Origin: CAUYXS01 sp965248495
GTDB taxonomy: Bacteria > Chloroflexota > Dehalococcoidia > Lucifugimonadales > Australimonadaceae
NCBI GenBank assembly: GCA_965248495.1
Contig: CBDFJL010000003.1
Span: 1,798,001-1,862,000, forward strand
Length of the DNA stretch: 64,000 nucleotides
Reading direction: 5' to 3'
In this document: in pieces, positions 8,447-16,913 of the stretch
Numbering within the stretch: position 1 is the stretch's first letter
Layout of the letters: every line of letters begins with the position of its first letter
Notes under the pieces: generated by a model
What the model was told of the DNA's origin: nothing
Database searches by the model: none
Seen by the model: the letters and a program-made list of their open reading frames with translations, nothing else
Program-made: the position numbers and the translations under genes

Positions 8447-9247
8447 CTACGGACCTATCCGGGTCAGCGTGACCTCACCGTCGCCGAGCTCATGGACCGC
8501 GCCGTCGCTCGCGCGCAGCATCAGCCCCCCGCTGTCGGAGATGCCCTCAGCCACGCCGTCCAGGCGCGCCTCTCCCCAGCGGACGCTGACCTCCCGCCCC
8601 GTTGTGTCCACGAGGCGGCGGTAGGCGTCCAGCGTCTCCCCGCTCGCTGTGCCGGTGTAAGCACCGTCCAGGGCCCGCAACACGGCGTCCGATGCCCCGA
8701 CGAGGTCGAACCGCCGCCCGGTCTCGTGGGCGAGACTGGTCACGGCGCTCCGGGGCTCTGGGACCGCGTCGGGGTCGACGTTGAGGTTGAGGCCGTAGCC
8801 AACGACCGCGACGCCGCTTCCATCGGTACCTACTCGGGACTCGACCAGCACACCGCAGAGCTTCTTGCCGTCGACGTGGACGTCGTTCGGCCACTTGATC
8901 CGGCACGCCAGGCCAGCCAGGGCCTCGGTGGCACGCGCCACTGCGACGCAGGCGGCCATGCTCAGGCCGGCGAGGATGTAGGCGTCGGCCGTTATGACGA
9001 CGGACTGCAACAGCGATTCGCCCTGCCCGCCGGTCCAACGCCGGCCGAAACGGCCCCTGCCCGCCCGCTGCGCTAGGCTCTGAACGGCGAGGCCGTGCAC
9101 CGGCCCCTGCTCGACGCGGGCCCACGCGGTGTCCATGGTGGAGCCGACCTCGTCGTAGCAGACGGTATGCCGGCCAAGACTCAGGTCCGGTAGGAACCGC
9201 TCCCACAGCACATGGTCGACCATGAACGCTCCAGTGCTGGCGTGCAT
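8447..9247 (-). CDS. birA: Biotin--[acetyl-CoA-carboxylase] ligase
   Basis: 266 aa. Activates biotin to biotinyl-AMP and transfers it to the lysine of biotin carboxyl carrier proteins. Motifs: YDEVGSTMDTAWA, the biotinyl-AMP loop QRAGRGRFGRRW, IKWPNDVHVDGKKLCGVLVES and GYGLNLNVDP. There is no N-terminal winged-helix domain, so it is a class I ligase without BirA repressor activity. An in-frame ATG eight codons in (9223) is an alternative start. Divergent from the usp gene. Confidence 0.93.
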   Translation of the reverse strand: MHASTGAFMVDHVLWERFLPDLSLGRHTVCYDEVGSTMDTAWARVEQGPVHGLAVQSLAQRAGRGRFGRRWTGGQGESLLQSVVITADAYILAGLSMAACVAVARATEALAGLACRIKWPNDVHVDGKKLCGVLVESRVGTDGSGVAVVGYGLNLNVDPDAVPEPRSAVTSLAHETGRRFDLVGASDAVLRALDGAYTGTASGETLDAYRRLVDTTGREVSVRWGEARLDGVAEGISDSGGLMLRASDGAVHELGDGEVTLTRIGP

Positions 9248-9325
9248 GCATGCGACGCCGTCGATCGGCGATACACTATAGACTCAGTTGGTGGGCGGCC
9301 GAATAGGTAATCGCGGAGGGGGAGC

Positions 9326-9820
9326 ATGGTCGAACGGATTCTGGTCCCGCTGGACGAGTCGGATTTCTCGCAACGCATCCTGCCCACGGTGACAGACCTC
9401 GCCAAGCAGACCGGCGCATCGGTGCGGCTGCTGACGGTCGTGGCGAAGCCCGAGCGAACAGGCGCGCCAGGCGTCGCGCAGGTCGGTGGCCTCATCGGCG
9501 CCAGCTCAGCGGCACCGAGGGACGCCGCTGGGTTGAGCGACCCCCAAACGGCGGGAGCGGGCCGTGCCAACAAGGAACACCTTGAGTCCGTGGCGGCGCC
9601 GCTTCGGGAAGCCGGAGTCAAGGTCGAGACGCAGGTGCTGTTCGGCGACGACGTTGTCGCTCGAGTTAAGGACGCCGTGGACGCGCACGACAGCGACCTC
9701 ATCGCGCTGTCGACGCATGCCCGGACCGGCCTCGCGCGCACGCTCATGGGGAGCGTGGCGACGCGGTTGCTGCGCGAGGCGAACAAGCCTGTGCTGCTGA
9801 TCCGGCCTCAAGACGTATAG
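9326..9820 (+). CDS. Universal stress protein, UspA family
   Basis: 164 aa single Usp domain: VERILVPLDESDFSQRILP at the N-terminus, VRLLTVVAKPE strand, and the C-terminal ATP-binding pattern STHARTGLARTLMGSVATRLL..KPVLLIRP. The G-x2-G-x9-G-S nucleotide motif is partly recognisable. ATG at 9326 with a GGAGGGGG ribosome site. The spacer to birA contains a TACACTATA stretch that may serve as its -10 region. It ends 11 bp before tRNA-Gly. Confidence 0.9.
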   Translation: MVERILVPLDESDFSQRILPTVTDLAKQTGASVRLLTVVAKPERTGAPGVAQVGGLIGASSAAPRDAAGLSDPQTAGAGRANKEHLESVAAPLREAGVKVETQVLFGDDVVARVKDAVDAHDSDLIALSTHARTGLARTLMGSVATRLLREANKPVLLIRPQDV

Positions 9821-9831
9821 CGCCTGCCGAC

Positions 9832-9906
9832 GCGGGAGTAGCTCAGTGGTAGAGCATCTGCCTTCCAAGCAGATGGTCGTGGGTTCGATTCCCATCTCCC
9901 GCTCCA
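9832..9906 (+). tRNA. tRNA-Gly (anticodon UCC), integration site of the element
   Basis: 75 nt including an encoded CCA. The 7-bp acceptor stem is GCGGGAG (9832-9838) with CTCCCGC (9896-9902), then discriminator T and CCA. The anticodon stem TCTGC/GCAGA (9857-9861/9869-9873) encloses the loop CTTCCAA, giving TCC at 9864-9866. The T arm GTGGG-loop-CCCAT is intact. From 9862 on the sequence is repeated at 38803-38848, so the 3' part of this gene is the copy brought in by the element while the displaced original end lies at the right junction. Confidence 0.97.
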
Positions 9907-9907
9907 A
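9862..9907 (+). repeat. attL core (tRNA-Gly 3' end)
   Basis: 46-bp direct repeat of 38803-38848, 45/46 identical; the only difference is T at 9890 versus C at 38831, in the T loop. It begins at the anticodon loop and ends one base after CCA, the usual geometry for tyrosine-recombinase insertion into a tRNA gene. The integrase starts 52 bp further in. Confidence 0.92.
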
Positions 9908-9959
9908 CCTGACAGGAAGCACACAACGACCATGAAAACGGAGCGGGCAACATGTATTC

Positions 9960-10961
9960 ATGGAACGTCACGACAATCTGCCTTTGGAACGGAAACGTGA
10001 TCGTCGCCAGCTGAACAGCTTCTCGCGGCGATCTGCCCAGCCGGATCTGCCGCCTTTGTTCCGCTTGTTCATCCATGGCAGACGGAGCCGGATAGCCGAC
10101 ACGACCCGCGGTTGGTACGAAGAGGCCTTCGCGTCGTTCTGTCGGTTCGCGGCGGCCCAGGACGTCGACCCGGGCGAGCCGGCCAACCTGGAGGGCAGAG
10201 AGGCCAGGCACCTGATCGAGGGTTGGCTGAACGGCCTGAAGGATGCCGGCTACGCCGACAACACGCTCAACAACCGATTCCGGGCCCTGCGCGCCTTCTT
10301 CAACTGGGCGGTCGAGGACGAAGAGGTCATCGAGAAGTCTCCGATGCGCCGCATGCAGGCGCCCCCGACGTCGAAGGAGATCCCCGAGGAGTTCACCGAG
10401 GCTGAGCTGGCGGCGATGCTCCGCCTCTGCCCTCCCAACCGTTGGTGGGGAGCCCGCGATGCGGCGGTAATCCTTCTCGCGTGCACGGCGGGGCTACGAC
10501 GTGAGGAGATTTCCAAGGCCGACCGCTACGACGTGAACGATGAGCGGGGTCAGTTGATCGTTCATGGCAAGGGGAAGAAGCAGCGCATCGCCCCTGTCGG
10601 CGACGACCTGCTGGGAGTTCTGCTCCGGTACGACCGCTTCAGGTCCGCGCGCGAGCCCGCGCTGGTACAGACGGCACCGCACCGGGGATCGCATCGCCTG
10701 TCACCAAACGGGGTGTATCAGGTGATGCACGATCTGGCCGTACGGGTCGGTATCGGGGGCAAGGTTCTGGGTGTGCACCGCGGCCGCCACACCTTCGCCC
10801 GGCAGGTCCTGCGGACGACGGGCAACCTGAAGCTGGTCCAGGACCTAATGGGCCACTCCAGCATCAAGATCACCGGAGACATCTATACGAGGGGGATGGG
10901 CGGCGAGCACGCCACCGAGGAGTTCAAGAAGGCCGACCCGTTCGGTGAATGGAGGCTCTAA
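9960..10961 (+). CDS. int: Tyrosine recombinase / integrase
   Basis: 333 aa. N-terminal SAM-like core-binding domain (about residues 35-130) then the catalytic domain with the full set of residues: Arg in TAGLRREEI, Lys in HGKGKKQRIAPV, HRGRHTFARQVL (HxxR), LMGHSSIKITGDIYTRG (His and the tyrosine nucleophile). It would catalyse recombination between the element and tRNA-Gly at the 46-bp core. It is the first gene inside attL. ATG at 9960 is used though no strong ribosome site precedes it. Confidence 0.95.
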   Translation: MERHDNLPLERKRDRRQLNSFSRRSAQPDLPPLFRLFIHGRRSRIADTTRGWYEEAFASFCRFAAAQDVDPGEPANLEGREARHLIEGWLNGLKDAGYADNTLNNRFRALRAFFNWAVEDEEVIEKSPMRRMQAPPTSKEIPEEFTEAELAAMLRLCPPNRWWGARDAAVILLACTAGLRREEISKADRYDVNDERGQLIVHGKGKKQRIAPVGDDLLGVLLRYDRFRSAREPALVQTAPHRGSHRLSPNGVYQVMHDLAVRVGIGGKVLGVHRGRHTFARQVLRTTGNLKLVQDLMGHSSIKITGDIYTRGMGGEHATEEFKKADPFGEWRL

Positions 10962-11517
10962 GAACGCGAGGGGCTAGACGCGTCCATCGGGGCCAACCTG
11001 TGTGTCGGGGGGTACCGTTTGAATGGGCCACGGAATATGGGAAACCGAGAATGCGATTGCATTCTGGCGGCAAGGGAAAGCTGCATGCGTTCCGCATGTG
11101 AGTTGAGTTGGAACTGCGGCCAGCCACTCATGCTGTGCCCCCCGTTCCCGGCTGTGCCTGGAGCAAAAGCCTGCTACGATCACGCCCCTCTCGTGAGGGT
11201 TGGCCGGCCGGGCTGGGTTATCGCGGGAGGGGGGGACCAGGAGCGGGAAAGGAGAGCATGGGGTCAGACAGGCTATGGCGCGACATTCAGGGACGCCACC
11301 ACGCGACAAGAGGAGCGCGCGAAGCTCCTCCGTGCGGCAAAGAACGCTGAGGCCCGCCCAGGTCCCGTCTCGAAGCCGGCGGTGAGGAGGATGGCCTCGA
11401 CCTCGGCGGCGGGTGTGGAGGTGCCAGCGGACTGGATATTGCGGGCGAGGTCGGTGGGGGTCCCGTCGCCATCTGGCGCGACGCCGACTTAACGGGTAGC
11501 AGGAGCGGGGAGAGGGC
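10962..11517. other. Intergenic stretch without a convincing gene
   Basis: About 556 bp between the integrase and the CAP-domain gene. It holds an inverted 100-bp copy of the Zot-like gene's 3' part (11361-11460). A short frame at 11258-11350 starts MGSDRLWRDIQ and is preceded by CAGGAGCGGGAAAGGAGAGC, echoing both the leader and first residues (MGVERLIRDLK) of the next gene; this looks like a decayed duplicate of that gene's 5' end. No RNA gene was recognised. Confidence 0.6.
11361..11460 (-). repeat. Inverted 100-bp copy of the Zot-like gene 3' region
   Basis: Read on the minus strand, 11460-11361 matches 23297-23396 with seven mismatches in 100 positions by eye, including the codons for DLARxIQSAGT and AEVEAILLTAGFETGP. 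Similarity stops sharply at both ends. It is a fragment without a gene of its own and forms a 12-kb inverted pair with the intact copy. Confidence 0.85.
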
Positions 11518-12915
11518 ATGGGCGTAGAGCGGCTCATACGTGATCTCAAGGACGCGGACAAACGGCTGGGGGGTACGAGCGTTCCTGGAGCTGGAGGCGG
11601 CTTCCTGGATGGTGGTTGGCTGCCGCCCGTCGGTGAAGCGCGTCCTTGGCCCATCGCCGTATTCGGCCTCATCCTCCTCCTCATAGTTGGTATGGGTGCC
11701 GGGGCGCTCTGGTACTTCGAGTATTCGCCTGCGGCAGCAGAGGACGGGTCAGTTGCCTCGCAACCGCCGGGGGGGCCGGTGACCGCCCCGCTGACGTCTA
11801 CACCGACACCGACCCCTACACAACGACCGACGCCCACCCCAAGGCTGCGGGAGCCCGTGGAAGTCGGGCTCCCGCAGCCACCCATCGTCGCTGTGCCTCC
11901 CCCACCCCTGTCTACTCCGCCAGTGGCCATTGCTACGGCCCTCCCACTCATCAGGGCTGTCCCAACTCCCGCGCTCTCACTGTTGCGGCCAGTGGTCATC
12001 CCAACGCTCATCAGGGCCGCCCCAACCCCGGACCTTCGCACCCACGCGCTTGATCTGATCAACCAGGACCGCGCCGACCATGGACTGGCCCCCGTCGTCC
12101 TCGGCACCAATCCGGCGGCGCAGATGCACGCCGACGACATGCTTGAACATAGCTACCTGGGTCACTGGTGGGTGGACGGACGCAAGCCGTACATGGTGTA
12201 CACCCAGACCGGCGGCACGAGCTACGCCGGCGAGAACGCGGCTTTCAAAGGATGGATGGACAGGGAGTGGAGTGCGGCGAACTGCGACTCGTGGCTCGTT
12301 CGGTGCTCGGCTACCGCGCCGGTTGAGTCGATAGCCGATCTCCAATATCGGATGATGTACGACGACGCGGACTCGGATTGGGGGCACCGTGACAATATCC
12401 TGGGGGAGGGTCATCGGGTGGTGAACCTCGGGATCGCGTTCAACGGTCGACGGCTGACGTACGTCCAGCACTTCGAAGGAGGAGCGGTGATCGCGCCGGT
12501 GCCGCCGGCCCTCGGGGCCGGTGGACGGCTGCACCTGGAGCTCGTTAAGCAAGAGCCTGGCGTCCCCATCCGGCCGGTCATCAACATCTACTACGATCCG
12601 CCTCCCGTGCCTCGGACGCCCGAGGCGATCGGCAGGCTCAGCAGTTACTGTCTTGGTGGCGGGTTCACCGACGACTGCGACGGCGTCGAGGCACTCGTCA
12701 GGATTCTCGCGCCGCCCGGCGCTGGTCGCTACTACAGCGACCTAGCGCCTAACATGGTGGTCGCCGACATCAGGTGGGAGGAGACGACCAACCACTTCGC
12801 CGTGACGGCCAGCATGGGTACGTGGTTGGAGGAGCCAGGCGTCTACACCGTCGTCACCTGGAGCGGCACGGCGGGTCGCGAGATACTCACCGAACTATCT
12901 CTGTTCGTGGAATGA
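11518..12915 (+). CDS. Membrane-anchored CAP/SCP-domain protein
   Basis: 465 aa. Short cytoplasmic N-terminus, one membrane helix (about residues 46-67, VFGLILLLIVGMGAGALWYF), a Pro/Thr-rich linker with TPTPTPTQRPTPTP (about 90-175), then a CAP (SCP/PR-1) domain beginning HALDLINQDRADHGLAPV, with HADDMLEHSYLGHW and the signature WGHRDNIL. The C-terminal 150 residues form a further beta-rich domain that I do not recognise. Extracellular; CAP proteins have varied roles and often lack a known enzyme activity. AGGAGCGGGGAGAGGGC precedes the ATG. It converges with the leftward secreted-protein operon with only 19 bp between. Confidence 0.85.
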   Translation: MGVERLIRDLKDADKRLGGTSVPGAGGGFLDGGWLPPVGEARPWPIAVFGLILLLIVGMGAGALWYFEYSPAAAEDGSVASQPPGGPVTAPLTSTPTPTPTQRPTPTPRLREPVEVGLPQPPIVAVPPPPLSTPPVAIATALPLIRAVPTPALSLLRPVVIPTLIRAAPTPDLRTHALDLINQDRADHGLAPVVLGTNPAAQMHADDMLEHSYLGHWWVDGRKPYMVYTQTGGTSYAGENAAFKGWMDREWSAANCDSWLVRCSATAPVESIADLQYRMMYDDADSDWGHRDNILGEGHRVVNLGIAFNGRRLTYVQHFEGGAVIAPVPPALGAGGRLHLELVKQEPGVPIRPVINIYYDPPPVPRTPEAIGRLSSYCLGGGFTDDCDGVEALVRILAPPGAGRYYSDLAPNMVVADIRWEETTNHFAVTASMGTWLEEPGVYTVVTWSGTAGREILTELSLFVE

Positions 12916-12934
12916 AGCCCCTCCCGCTAGCTCT

Positions 12935-13312
12935 TTACGGGACCGTCACCGTATGGGGCGGGCTCGAGAGAGACGTGCCGAGGGCGTTGACGGTGCGCAC
13001 CCGATAGGTGAGCTGGGTGCCGCTGGCCTGGTCGTCGGTCGGGTCGGTGTAGGCCCCTGCGCGCGACGGTGTCGCGCCCCGGAGCACGCCGCCGCGCTCG
13101 ATTTCGTAGTGGGAGATCGTGTTATAGCCCCGCGTCGGCTCCGACCAGCCCAGGGCCACGCTGGAGCCGTCGGCCGCGACCACGCTCGTGATGCTCCCTG
13201 GCGGCAGCGGGAAGTCCTCCTGGACGGTCAGCGTCGTCTCCGCAGACCCGAACAGGGCGAAGGCCACCGCGGTGAGCACGAGGACGATGCTCATGGCACC
13301 TCGTCGCGACAT
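12935..13312 (-). CDS. Secreted fibronectin type III domain protein
   Basis: 125 aa: N-terminal signal or anchor segment (SIVLVLTAVAFALFGSAET) followed by one FN3-like domain with VALGWSEPTRGYNTISHYEIER and LTYRVRTVNALGTSLSS, the classic W...Y.I and YRV...N..G pattern. Last gene of the leftward secreted/membrane operon, 3 bp after the preceding membrane gene. A binding or surface-display role is inferred from the domain only. Confidence 0.7.
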   Translation of the reverse strand: MSRRGAMSIVLVLTAVAFALFGSAETTLTVQEDFPLPPGSITSVVAADGSSVALGWSEPTRGYNTISHYEIERGGVLRGATPSRAGAYTDPTDDQASGTQLTYRVRTVNALGTSLSSPPHTVTVP

Positions 13313-13315
13313 GGC

Positions 13316-13498
13316 CTAGTCCCCCTCTTCGGTGAAGATGGCCCATGCGGTGCCGACCACATCGAGCAGCAGGTAGAGGGCGACGACCATCACGGCCCAG
13401 GCCAGCAGGTCGAGCTGTCGCTCGAACAGCGTGAACGCCAGGGCCATGGAGGCAAGGGATCCCGCAATCTCGAGGAGCACGTCCAGGATGGGGGCCAT
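13316..13498 (-). CDS. Small two-helix membrane protein
   Basis: 60 aa, almost entirely two hydrophobic segments: DVLLEIAGSLASMALAFTLF and LLAWAVMVVALYLLLDVVGTAW, with charged ends. It lies between the 990-aa repeat protein (5 bp upstream) and the FN3 protein. Size and topology would suit a minor virion or holin-like membrane protein, but nothing in the sequence settles that. Confidence 0.6.
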   Translation of the reverse strand: MAPILDVLLEIAGSLASMALAFTLFERQLDLLAWAVMVVALYLLLDVVGTAWAIFTEEGD

Positions 13499-13503
13499 GT
13501 CGG

Positions 13504-16476
13504 TCAGCGCCTCCGCCTGCGGCGTAGGGAGATGCCCTCGCCGATCGTCGCGGTGAGGGGGCCCATGTCGATCTCGCGCTGGCTCGGGGGGTCGGAGTCG
13601 CGCGCGAGGAGGGTGTAGCTCTCTTCGGGGGTGCCGGGCTGGCGCACGCCGGGGTCCTTGCGTAGGTATTCGAAGGCGCCGGTGTTCACGTCGGCAACGA
13701 CGTAAAGAGGGCCCTTTGAATCCTCGGCGTGCTGCCAGGCGGCGATGGCGGGATAGGGTTTGCGCTTGGCCCGCGCCTTCGCACGCTCGATGCCGACCAG
13801 CTGGCGCTTGCGCACGCCGATACGCAAGCGCCTCCCCCGCGGTTTCGGAAAATGCTTAACGGCCTCGTCGACGATGACCGCATCGTCCGGGTCCTCCAAG
13901 GGCCTGAGGGTAAGCTTGATCGCCGGTTCCGGCCCTTCGCCAGGCGTGACGGTGGGTTGCAGCTGCACGCGCGTAGCGGTCGCAAGGCTGGGGTCGTCGA
14001 GCCGTGGTATGCGCGATGGGGCCAGGTCGGGCGCCTCGATAGGGCCCCGGCGCGGGACCAGAACATAGGGCCAGGGCGCATCCCCTCGCGAAGGGGTGAT
14101 GGCGCGGGTGATCTCCTCGGTCGCTGCGGGCGCTGGGCGCGAACCCCCCCGCGGGCTTTGCGCCTGCTTCTCCTTCGGGGCGGGCTTCGCGGCCTCCGCC
14201 GGGGCCTTCGCGGGTCCTTGCCGAGGTACAGGCGCAGGTGGCGGTGGGGCGATGGCCCGCTTGGCGCGTGATGCCTCCTCGATGATGCGGGAGACCTCGG
14301 TGATCACCGAGGCCTCCCGCACGGCGGCGGCCGCCGCGTCGTCCGGAGCTGCGACCGCGGTACCACCGCCTTTGCCACGGGGCTCAACGGGCCTGCTCCT
14401 GGAGTCGCGCAGGCCTCGCAGGAGGGTATCGCGGGCCCTGTCTACCTCTTGCTGCAGCTCGACGAGCCGCCGGATGTGCGCGGGTTTGCCGATGATGGCT
14501 CCCGCCTCGGCGAGGGCAGCGTCCTGGGTGGCGCGCAGGAGATCCAGACGGGCGGCGTCGGCGAGCGCCTGGGCGTGCTCGCCGAAGAGCGCACCGCGGC
14601 CCGCCAACGCGTCGTTGCCCACACGCCTGCCGAAGTCGGTGATCGCCCGTCCGCCGCTGCGGATCAGTTCGGAACTCCTCGCGGCTCCCCCTACCAAGAG
14701 GCGGCCGAAGGCCCGGGTGAGCTCGATCTCTGCCAGCCGCTGCGCTTCAACGGGCATGGTTGCCATGGTTGCCCCGGTTTCCGGCAGGCGCAGCGCGGCG
14801 ATGGTACGCCTGGCGGCACCGGAGGCGAGGGCGCCTATCTGAGCCTGTTGTGCGCGGCTCATCTCGTCGAGCGGTAGATCGGTGAAGGCTGTCCGTAGCA
14901 GGCCCCTTGCGCCCGCCCGCACGTCCGTACTGGTGGCAGCGGAGGCGAGGGAGCGCAGCTGAGCCTGTTGTGCGCGGCTCAGCTCGTCGAGCGGTAGGTC
15001 GGTGACGGCTGCCCGTAGCAGGCCCCTTGCACCCGCCCGCACGCTCGTACTGGCCCCGAGCGTGGCCAGCTGGACCACATCGAGGGCGCTGTTGAGGGCG
15101 ATCGCCCCCCATGACATGCCCTCGAAGCCGCCCCGGCTGTTGACCTGGCGCAGCGCCCAGAAGCCGGGCACGATGACCTCGGCGGCATCGAGGCCGCCCT
15201 CCCGAAACGCGCGCGCCGAGAGCAGGGCGACCTCGGCGGCGCTTTCTGCCTGCAGGTCGGCACCCTGGTTGATGAGCCGAGCCGCCTCCGCCGGGCCTTC
15301 TTTTGCCAGCTCTTTTGCTACTGATGGCGGCAGGGCGCGGGCACGTTGCAGCGCCAACTCGGCCAGGGCCTGGTCCCCTTCCGCATCTCGGGTCTTCCGA
15401 CTGCTTTGCAGTGCGGACTCGCGCCGTTGCAGGTCGGCGAGGTCAAGGATGTCGGTGGCGGCTGCGGTCCTGGCGCGCTGGTAGGACTCGAGCCGCACCT
15501 TCGCCCGTTCGAGGGCGGCCTCTGCCTCCTCGGCGGTCTGGAGCGTCATGGCCTCGGTGAACGCCATGGCCTCCTGCGCAGCCTGCTTGTGCGCATCGTA
15601 GGTGCGGATGAGAAGGGGGGTGAAGTCAACGCCGCTCTCCTGCGGCGCGTTGTAGGCATCGAGGCCGAGCTCGTTGAGGCGACGCTGCGCCTTGGGTCCA
15701 AGCGATTCGTATCTCTCCCGGTCGACCCGCTCGCCGCTGTCCAGTAGGACGGTGGCCGCTTCGATGTAGGCATCGAAGCCGAGCTCGTTGAGGCGGGCCT
15801 GCTCGACGGGGTCCATAGCCTCGTATCTCTCCCGGTCGACCCGTTCGCCGTTGTCGAGCACGACGGTGGCCTGCTCCACCGCTTCGTTGTAGGCATCGAA
15901 GCCGAGCTCGTTGAGCTGAGCCTGCTCGACGGGGTCCATAGCCTCGTATCTCTCCCGGTCGACCCGTTCGCCGTTGTCGAGCACGACGGTGGCCTGCTCC
16001 ACCGCTTCGTTGTAGGCATCGAGGCCGAGCTCGTTGAGCTGGGCCTGCTCCCCGGGCGACATGGATTCGTAGCCCTTTCGGTAGACCCGCTCGCCGGTGT
16101 CCAGCAGGACGGTGGCCTGCTCCGCCGGTGTCGGGGATGCCGGGGCGGGGTCATTGAGGCGGCTCTTTATCTCTTCGGTACGGCGGGCGAGGGCCTCGGG
16201 CGTCTCTCCTTTGGGGGAGCGGAACAGGTCGGCCGTCGTCACGTCGGGGTAGGGGTCGTCGGGGTCGGACGGCGACGGGAGGCCGGGGAGCGAGGGTGGT
16301 GGGCCCGGGTCAGTGGATGCCGGGGATGCCGGGGATGCCGATGCGGGCGGTGCTGGCGTATCGCCCCCTGGCGTATGGGCGGTGGGGGCTTGGGCATAGC
16401 GCTCCCGCGCGAGGCGCTCGAGCTCCTCGGGTGTGGTGTCCTCGGGTGCGCCCAGCAGGTCGTGCAACGTAGACAT
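13504..16476 (-). CDS. 990-aa element protein with four tandem 40-residue repeats
   Basis: Start ATG 16476 has a strong AGGAGG site; the longer open frame upstream overlaps the preceding gene and is rejected. Residues 1-118 are Pro/Ser-rich; residues about 119-278 are four repeats of the type ATVVLDNGERVDRERYEAMD..QLNELGFDAY; about 285-450 are helical and Ala/Glu/Arg-rich; a second internal duplication (about residues 470-560, RAGARGLLR...LPLDE.SRAQQAQ twice) follows; then a long helical part, a Pro/Ala linker and a basic C-terminus ending in arginines. No signal peptide. The repeat wording (DSGERVDRERYESL) is not a family I can name. Largest protein of the element's secreted/membrane operon, so a structural or scaffold role is possible. 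Confidence 0.75.
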   Translation of the reverse strand: MSTLHDLLGAPEDTTPEELERLARERYAQAPTAHTPGGDTPAPPASASPASPASTDPGPPPSLPGLPSPSDPDDPYPDVTTADLFRSPKGETPEALARRTEEIKSRLNDPAPASPTPAEQATVLLDTGERVYRKGYESMSPGEQAQLNELGLDAYNEAVEQATVVLDNGERVDRERYEAMDPVEQAQLNELGFDAYNEAVEQATVVLDNGERVDRERYEAMDPVEQARLNELGFDAYIEAATVLLDSGERVDRERYESLGPKAQRRLNELGLDAYNAPQESGVDFTPLLIRTYDAHKQAAQEAMAFTEAMTLQTAEEAEAALERAKVRLESYQRARTAAATDILDLADLQRRESALQSSRKTRDAEGDQALAELALQRARALPPSVAKELAKEGPAEAARLINQGADLQAESAAEVALLSARAFREGGLDAAEVIVPGFWALRQVNSRGGFEGMSWGAIALNSALDVVQLATLGASTSVRAGARGLLRAAVTDLPLDELSRAQQAQLRSLASAATSTDVRAGARGLLRTAFTDLPLDEMSRAQQAQIGALASGAARRTIAALRLPETGATMATMPVEAQRLAEIELTRAFGRLLVGGAARSSELIRSGGRAITDFGRRVGNDALAGRGALFGEHAQALADAARLDLLRATQDAALAEAGAIIGKPAHIRRLVELQQEVDRARDTLLRGLRDSRSRPVEPRGKGGGTAVAAPDDAAAAAVREASVITEVSRIIEEASRAKRAIAPPPPAPVPRQGPAKAPAEAAKPAPKEKQAQSPRGGSRPAPAATEEITRAITPSRGDAPWPYVLVPRRGPIEAPDLAPSRIPRLDDPSLATATRVQLQPTVTPGEGPEPAIKLTLRPLEDPDDAVIVDEAVKHFPKPRGRRLRIGVRKRQLVGIERAKARAKRKPYPAIAAWQHAEDSKGPLYVVADVNTGAFEYLRKDPGVRQPGTPEESYTLLARDSDPPSQREIDMGPLTATIGEGISLRRRRRR
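15643..16122 (-). repeat. Four tandem ~120-bp coding repeats
   Basis: Inside the 990-aa gene. The two central copies are nearly identical over their length (for example TAGCCTCGTATCTCTCCCGG recurs), the outer copies more diverged, which suggests recent expansion by unequal crossing over. Confidence 0.85.
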
Positions 16477-16478
16477 GT

Positions 16479-16913
16479 CTAACCTCCTATGAGTTGTGAT
16501 CCCCCGGCGAACAGCTGTGAGATGGCCCCGACCAGGAGCAATGGTTTCGGGATGGCGCTGATGAGGGTGGCCACCGCCTGGACCATGCGGGGGCCGACGT
16601 TGATAGCGAGGCCGAGCGCCACGCCGGCGCTGATGGGCAGGAAGAGCAGGTAGCGGATCCAGCGGCCGCCGGCGGAGTCGAACACGGCGAGCTCCCATAA
16701 CAGGATCGCGCGCACCGAGGTCAGCCACTCCAGGCTGATAGTGGGAATCTTGATGGGGAGGACGGGGATCGGCTGCAAGCGCAAGGCGTCGAAGGCCAGG
16801 AAGCGCGAGAGGTGCTCCGAGGGCGCGCTGGCAAAGACGCCGTCGACCAAGAAGACCATGAAGGAGACCAGGACGTACGTCCAGATCAGCCAGATCATGA
16901 CGGGGACGCTCAT
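16479..16913 (-). CDS. Membrane protein of the element
   Basis: 144 aa with three hydrophobic stretches: the N-terminal MIWLIWTYVLVSFMVFLVDG (about residues 6-27), LLFLPISAGVALGLAI (about 90-106) and LISAIPKPLLLVGAISQLFA (about 117-137). No conserved motif recognised. Its stop is 2 bp before the ATG of the 990-aa protein and its start overlaps the stop of the 599-aa spike-like protein (ATGA), so the three are translationally linked. Confidence 0.65.
   Translation of the reverse strand: MSVPVMIWLIWTYVLVSFMVFLVDGVFASAPSEHLSRFLAFDALRLQPIPVLPIKIPTISLEWLTSVRAILLWELAVFDSAGGRWIRYLLFLPISAGVALGLAINVGPRMVQAVATLISAIPKPLLLVGAISQLFAGGSQLIGG

Noticed and set aside
11019..11492. 157-codon plus-strand frame after the integrase
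   Set aside because: Runs antisense through the duplicated Zot fragment and shows no domain or ribosome site.
16477..16728. 84-codon N-terminal extension of the 990-aa protein
   Set aside because: Lies within the upstream membrane-protein gene; a strong AGGAGG site precedes ATG 16476.
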